In this document: positions 31,703 through 33,081 of the stretch, piece by piece
Layout: every line of letters starts with the position of its first letter
How positions within the stretch are numbered: the first letter of the stretch is position 1
Source: Pseudobutyrivibrio xylanivorans DSM 14809
Lineage (GTDB): Bacteria > Bacillota > Clostridia > Lachnospirales > Lachnospiraceae
Reading direction: 5' to 3'
NCBI RefSeq assembly: GCF_900141825.1
Contig: NZ_FQYQ01000027.1
Location: 1 to 33,081, forward strand
DNA: 33,081 nucleotides
The notes under the pieces: model-generated
Told to the model about the DNA's origin: nothing
Databases searched by the model: none
The model's input: only the letters and a program-made list of their open reading frames with translations
Made by a program: the position numbers and the translations under genes

Positions 31703-31728
31703 GACAATAATTAGCGTCAATAATTGTC
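31703..31728. promoter_or_regulatory. possible operator of the AbiE-like operon
   Basis: CAATAATT occurs twice (31705-31712 and 31718-31725) within an imperfect dyad GACAATAATT...AATAATTGTC, between the divergent AbiEi-like and plus-strand genes. AbiEi proteins are known to bind repeats in their own promoter. Confidence 0.35.
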
Positions 31729-31796
31729 GTTTATTCAGTTTAGTTTAGTCTTATAATAGCATTAGTACTATTAATAATGTCTTTTAGGGGGTTTTT

Positions 31797-32309
31797 ATGT
31801 CTGAAGAAACTATTACTCTAAGAAAAAATCCTTCTCGTAAGGAATGTGAAAAAGTAATTAAAAAGATTCTTATGACTGAGGTTTTAGAGCGAGGAACAAA
31901 TGAACATTTCAAAACTGCTGCTGATTTTATGAGCTACTTTCAATCTCTCTACCCTGCCAGTGACAGTCTGACAAAGCAGGTTCAGCGTGCAGTTAAAGCT
32001 CTTGGTATGCCAAAAGACGAACGTGGTTATTTTATTATTAATAAAACTGAAGATCAGCTTAATCAGGATAAAGAAATTGCATTTCTATTAAAGAAAACCC
32101 GAGCAGAGCTTGTTCCACTTCCTGAATATGAAACCTTATTCCTTAAAGCGGATGGAAAATATAAGGATTATCTCTTTCAATTACTTTCTGAATCAGCTAC
32201 TTTTGAAGATAAAGTAATTACAATAATCAACTCTTCTAAAGGATTATTATTGTACACTTCCAATGCACATCAGCTTGAAATTTTAATAAATAGTCTGATA
32301 AACAGGTAA
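31797..32309 (+). CDS. unrecognised protein, possibly a divergent ArgR-like regulator
   Basis: The 170-residue product has an N-terminal helical part (VIKKILMTEVLERGTNEHFK, then ADFMSYFQSLYP, then LTKQVQRAVKALGM) that could be a winged helix like that of ArgR, a middle segment ending YFIINK, and a C-terminal alpha/beta part (VITIINSSKGLLLYTSNAHQ). The order resembles arginine repressors but the length and the key motifs differ, so I leave it unnamed. A GGGGG ribosome site lies five bases before the ATG. It has its own terminator and is divergent from the AbiE-like pair. Confidence 0.6.
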   Translation: MSEETITLRKNPSRKECEKVIKKILMTEVLERGTNEHFKTAADFMSYFQSLYPASDSLTKQVQRAVKALGMPKDERGYFIINKTEDQLNQDKEIAFLLKKTRAELVPLPEYETLFLKADGKYKDYLFQLLSESATFEDKVITIINSSKGLLLYTSNAHQLEILINSLINR

Positions 32310-32349
32310 TTTGTTTCTTAAATATATTTAATTTATTCTCAGTCTCCAA

Positions 32350-32400
32350 AATAATAAAACGACAGTCATTGGCCATATTGACTGTCGTTTATCATTTCTA
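32350..32400. terminator. bidirectional terminator
   Basis: Twelve-base perfect arms (32357-32368 with 32379-32390) with a 10-base loop and T-rich flanks on both strands separate two convergent genes. Confidence 0.85.
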
Positions 32401-32439
32401 TTTGTCTTATACTATCTATTTTAAGACATTTACTGTCTT

Positions 32440-33081
32440 TTATCTTCTTTTTCTTCTCTTTTTACCATTATCCCTTATTATTGTCATATTAGACTTCTTA
32501 GGTTTTGAATGTCTGCTTTTATATCTATGTCTAAACAATAATATTTCACTGGATCTGCTCTTAATGAAAAGAAACAGAGCAATTAGTACTGCTATTCCCA
32601 GAATAATTAATCCAATCTTTGGATAATCAACCTGAATATACTCTTTTCCGCTTCCCCCCTGCTCTACAGGAATATTATCAAATGGATAGCTTTCTACTTC
32701 TGCATTTGTAAATACCAGATTTGCCTGTCCAACATTTCTACCAGCATATGTATACTGAAGCTGTCCTACAACAGATTTATTATCCTTATCACTATAAGGT
32801 ATAACCTCTGACGTAACATCTAATACACTAGCAGTCTTAGGAATAACTATTATTCCCTTTTTATCTATCTTAATTAATTCGCTATTCTCACTAAGGACAC
32901 CTGTTACATTTACATCATCCTCTGATATTGATGCAAAATCAGCCACGTTATAAGTGCTAAAATTATCGAAACAATACTCAAAAAGGTTTGTCGAATCTGG
33001 GTACTGGTCATTAACTGTATCCTTCATTACTACACAAATCAAAGTCATTCCATTCTTCTTTGCGTATGTAACTAATGTTGC
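32440..33081 (-). CDS. C-terminal part of a DacA-type D-alanyl-D-alanine carboxypeptidase (partial)
   Basis: The frame stays open to the window edge and reads ATLVTYAKKNGMTLICVVM, then DTVNDQYPDSTNLFEYCFDN, the segment after the catalytic domain in penicillin-binding protein 5 family enzymes. A beta-rich domain follows, then a C-terminal membrane span (IGLIILGIAVLIALFLFI) and a very basic cytoplasmic tail. Catalytic SxxK and KTG motifs lie beyond the window. A C-terminal span instead of an amphipathic helix is common in Firmicute members. Confidence 0.8.
   Translation of the reverse strand, partial: ATLVTYAKKNGMTLICVVMKDTVNDQYPDSTNLFEYCFDNFSTYNVADFASISEDDVNVTGVLSENSELIKIDKKGIIVIPKTASVLDVTSEVIPYSDKDNKSVVGQLQYTYAGRNVGQANLVFTNAEVESYPFDNIPVEQGGSGKEYIQVDYPKIGLIILGIAVLIALFLFIKSRSSEILLFRHRYKSRHSKPKKSNMTIIRDNGKKRRKRR

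Overview
The window looks like chromosome from a low-GC Firmicute of the Lachnospiraceae (Butyrivibrio, Pseudobutyrivibrio or Roseburia type). This rests on AT-rich DNA, strong GGAGG ribosome sites, the family make-up, and a housekeeping gene order matching Bacillus subtilis yaaO-tmk-yaaR-holB-yaaT-yabB-rsmI, with a guanylate-kinase-like gene in the tmk place. No species can be named from sequence alone.

Left part (1-5450): a small membrane protein, an XRE regulator, sfsA, a ribbon-helix-helix protein, a DUF1294 protein, and a three-gene operon (SPFH protein with zinc ribbons plus two membrane proteins) resembling the B. subtilis ydjGHI envelope module. Three copies of a 56-bp element with fixed spacing sit around sfsA and the ribbon-helix-helix gene.

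Accessory island (5450-9450): a decayed MNT/HEPN toxin-antitoxin pair with three homopolymer frameshifts, an XRE regulator, an unrecognised 358-residue protein and an AAA/DUF4143 ATPase behind a cluster of 12-bp repeats.

Mobile element (9507-20943, about 11.4 kb): an integrative mobilizable element inserted in the 3' end of rpsR. A 21-bp direct repeat marks both junctions; the element supplies new last codons and a new terminator for rpsR, and the displaced native rpsR tail and terminator remain at the left end. It carries a tyrosine integrase, an excisionase-like DUF6462 protein, RepA, a MobP-type relaxase and an XRE/ImmA control pair, but no type IV secretion genes. Cargo: a winged-helix regulator with a membrane protein; a DUF4417/toxin/immunity operon facing a probable small RNA; and a four-gene operon of DUF1016 nuclease, pyrophosphatase, GNAT and MazG. 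Two long perfect palindromes lie inside the DUF1016 reading frame. A 72-bp tandem repeat array lies ahead of the excisionase and integrase.

Core part (20914-29382): rpsF-ssb-rpsR, then the long minus-strand operon decarboxylase, gmk-like, yaaR, holB, ricT, tRNA methyltransferase, rsmI, DUF212 and sirtuin. Right end: mobA, an AbiE-like pair, an unrecognised possible ArgR-like protein and the C-terminal part of a DacA-type carboxypeptidase that runs off the window.
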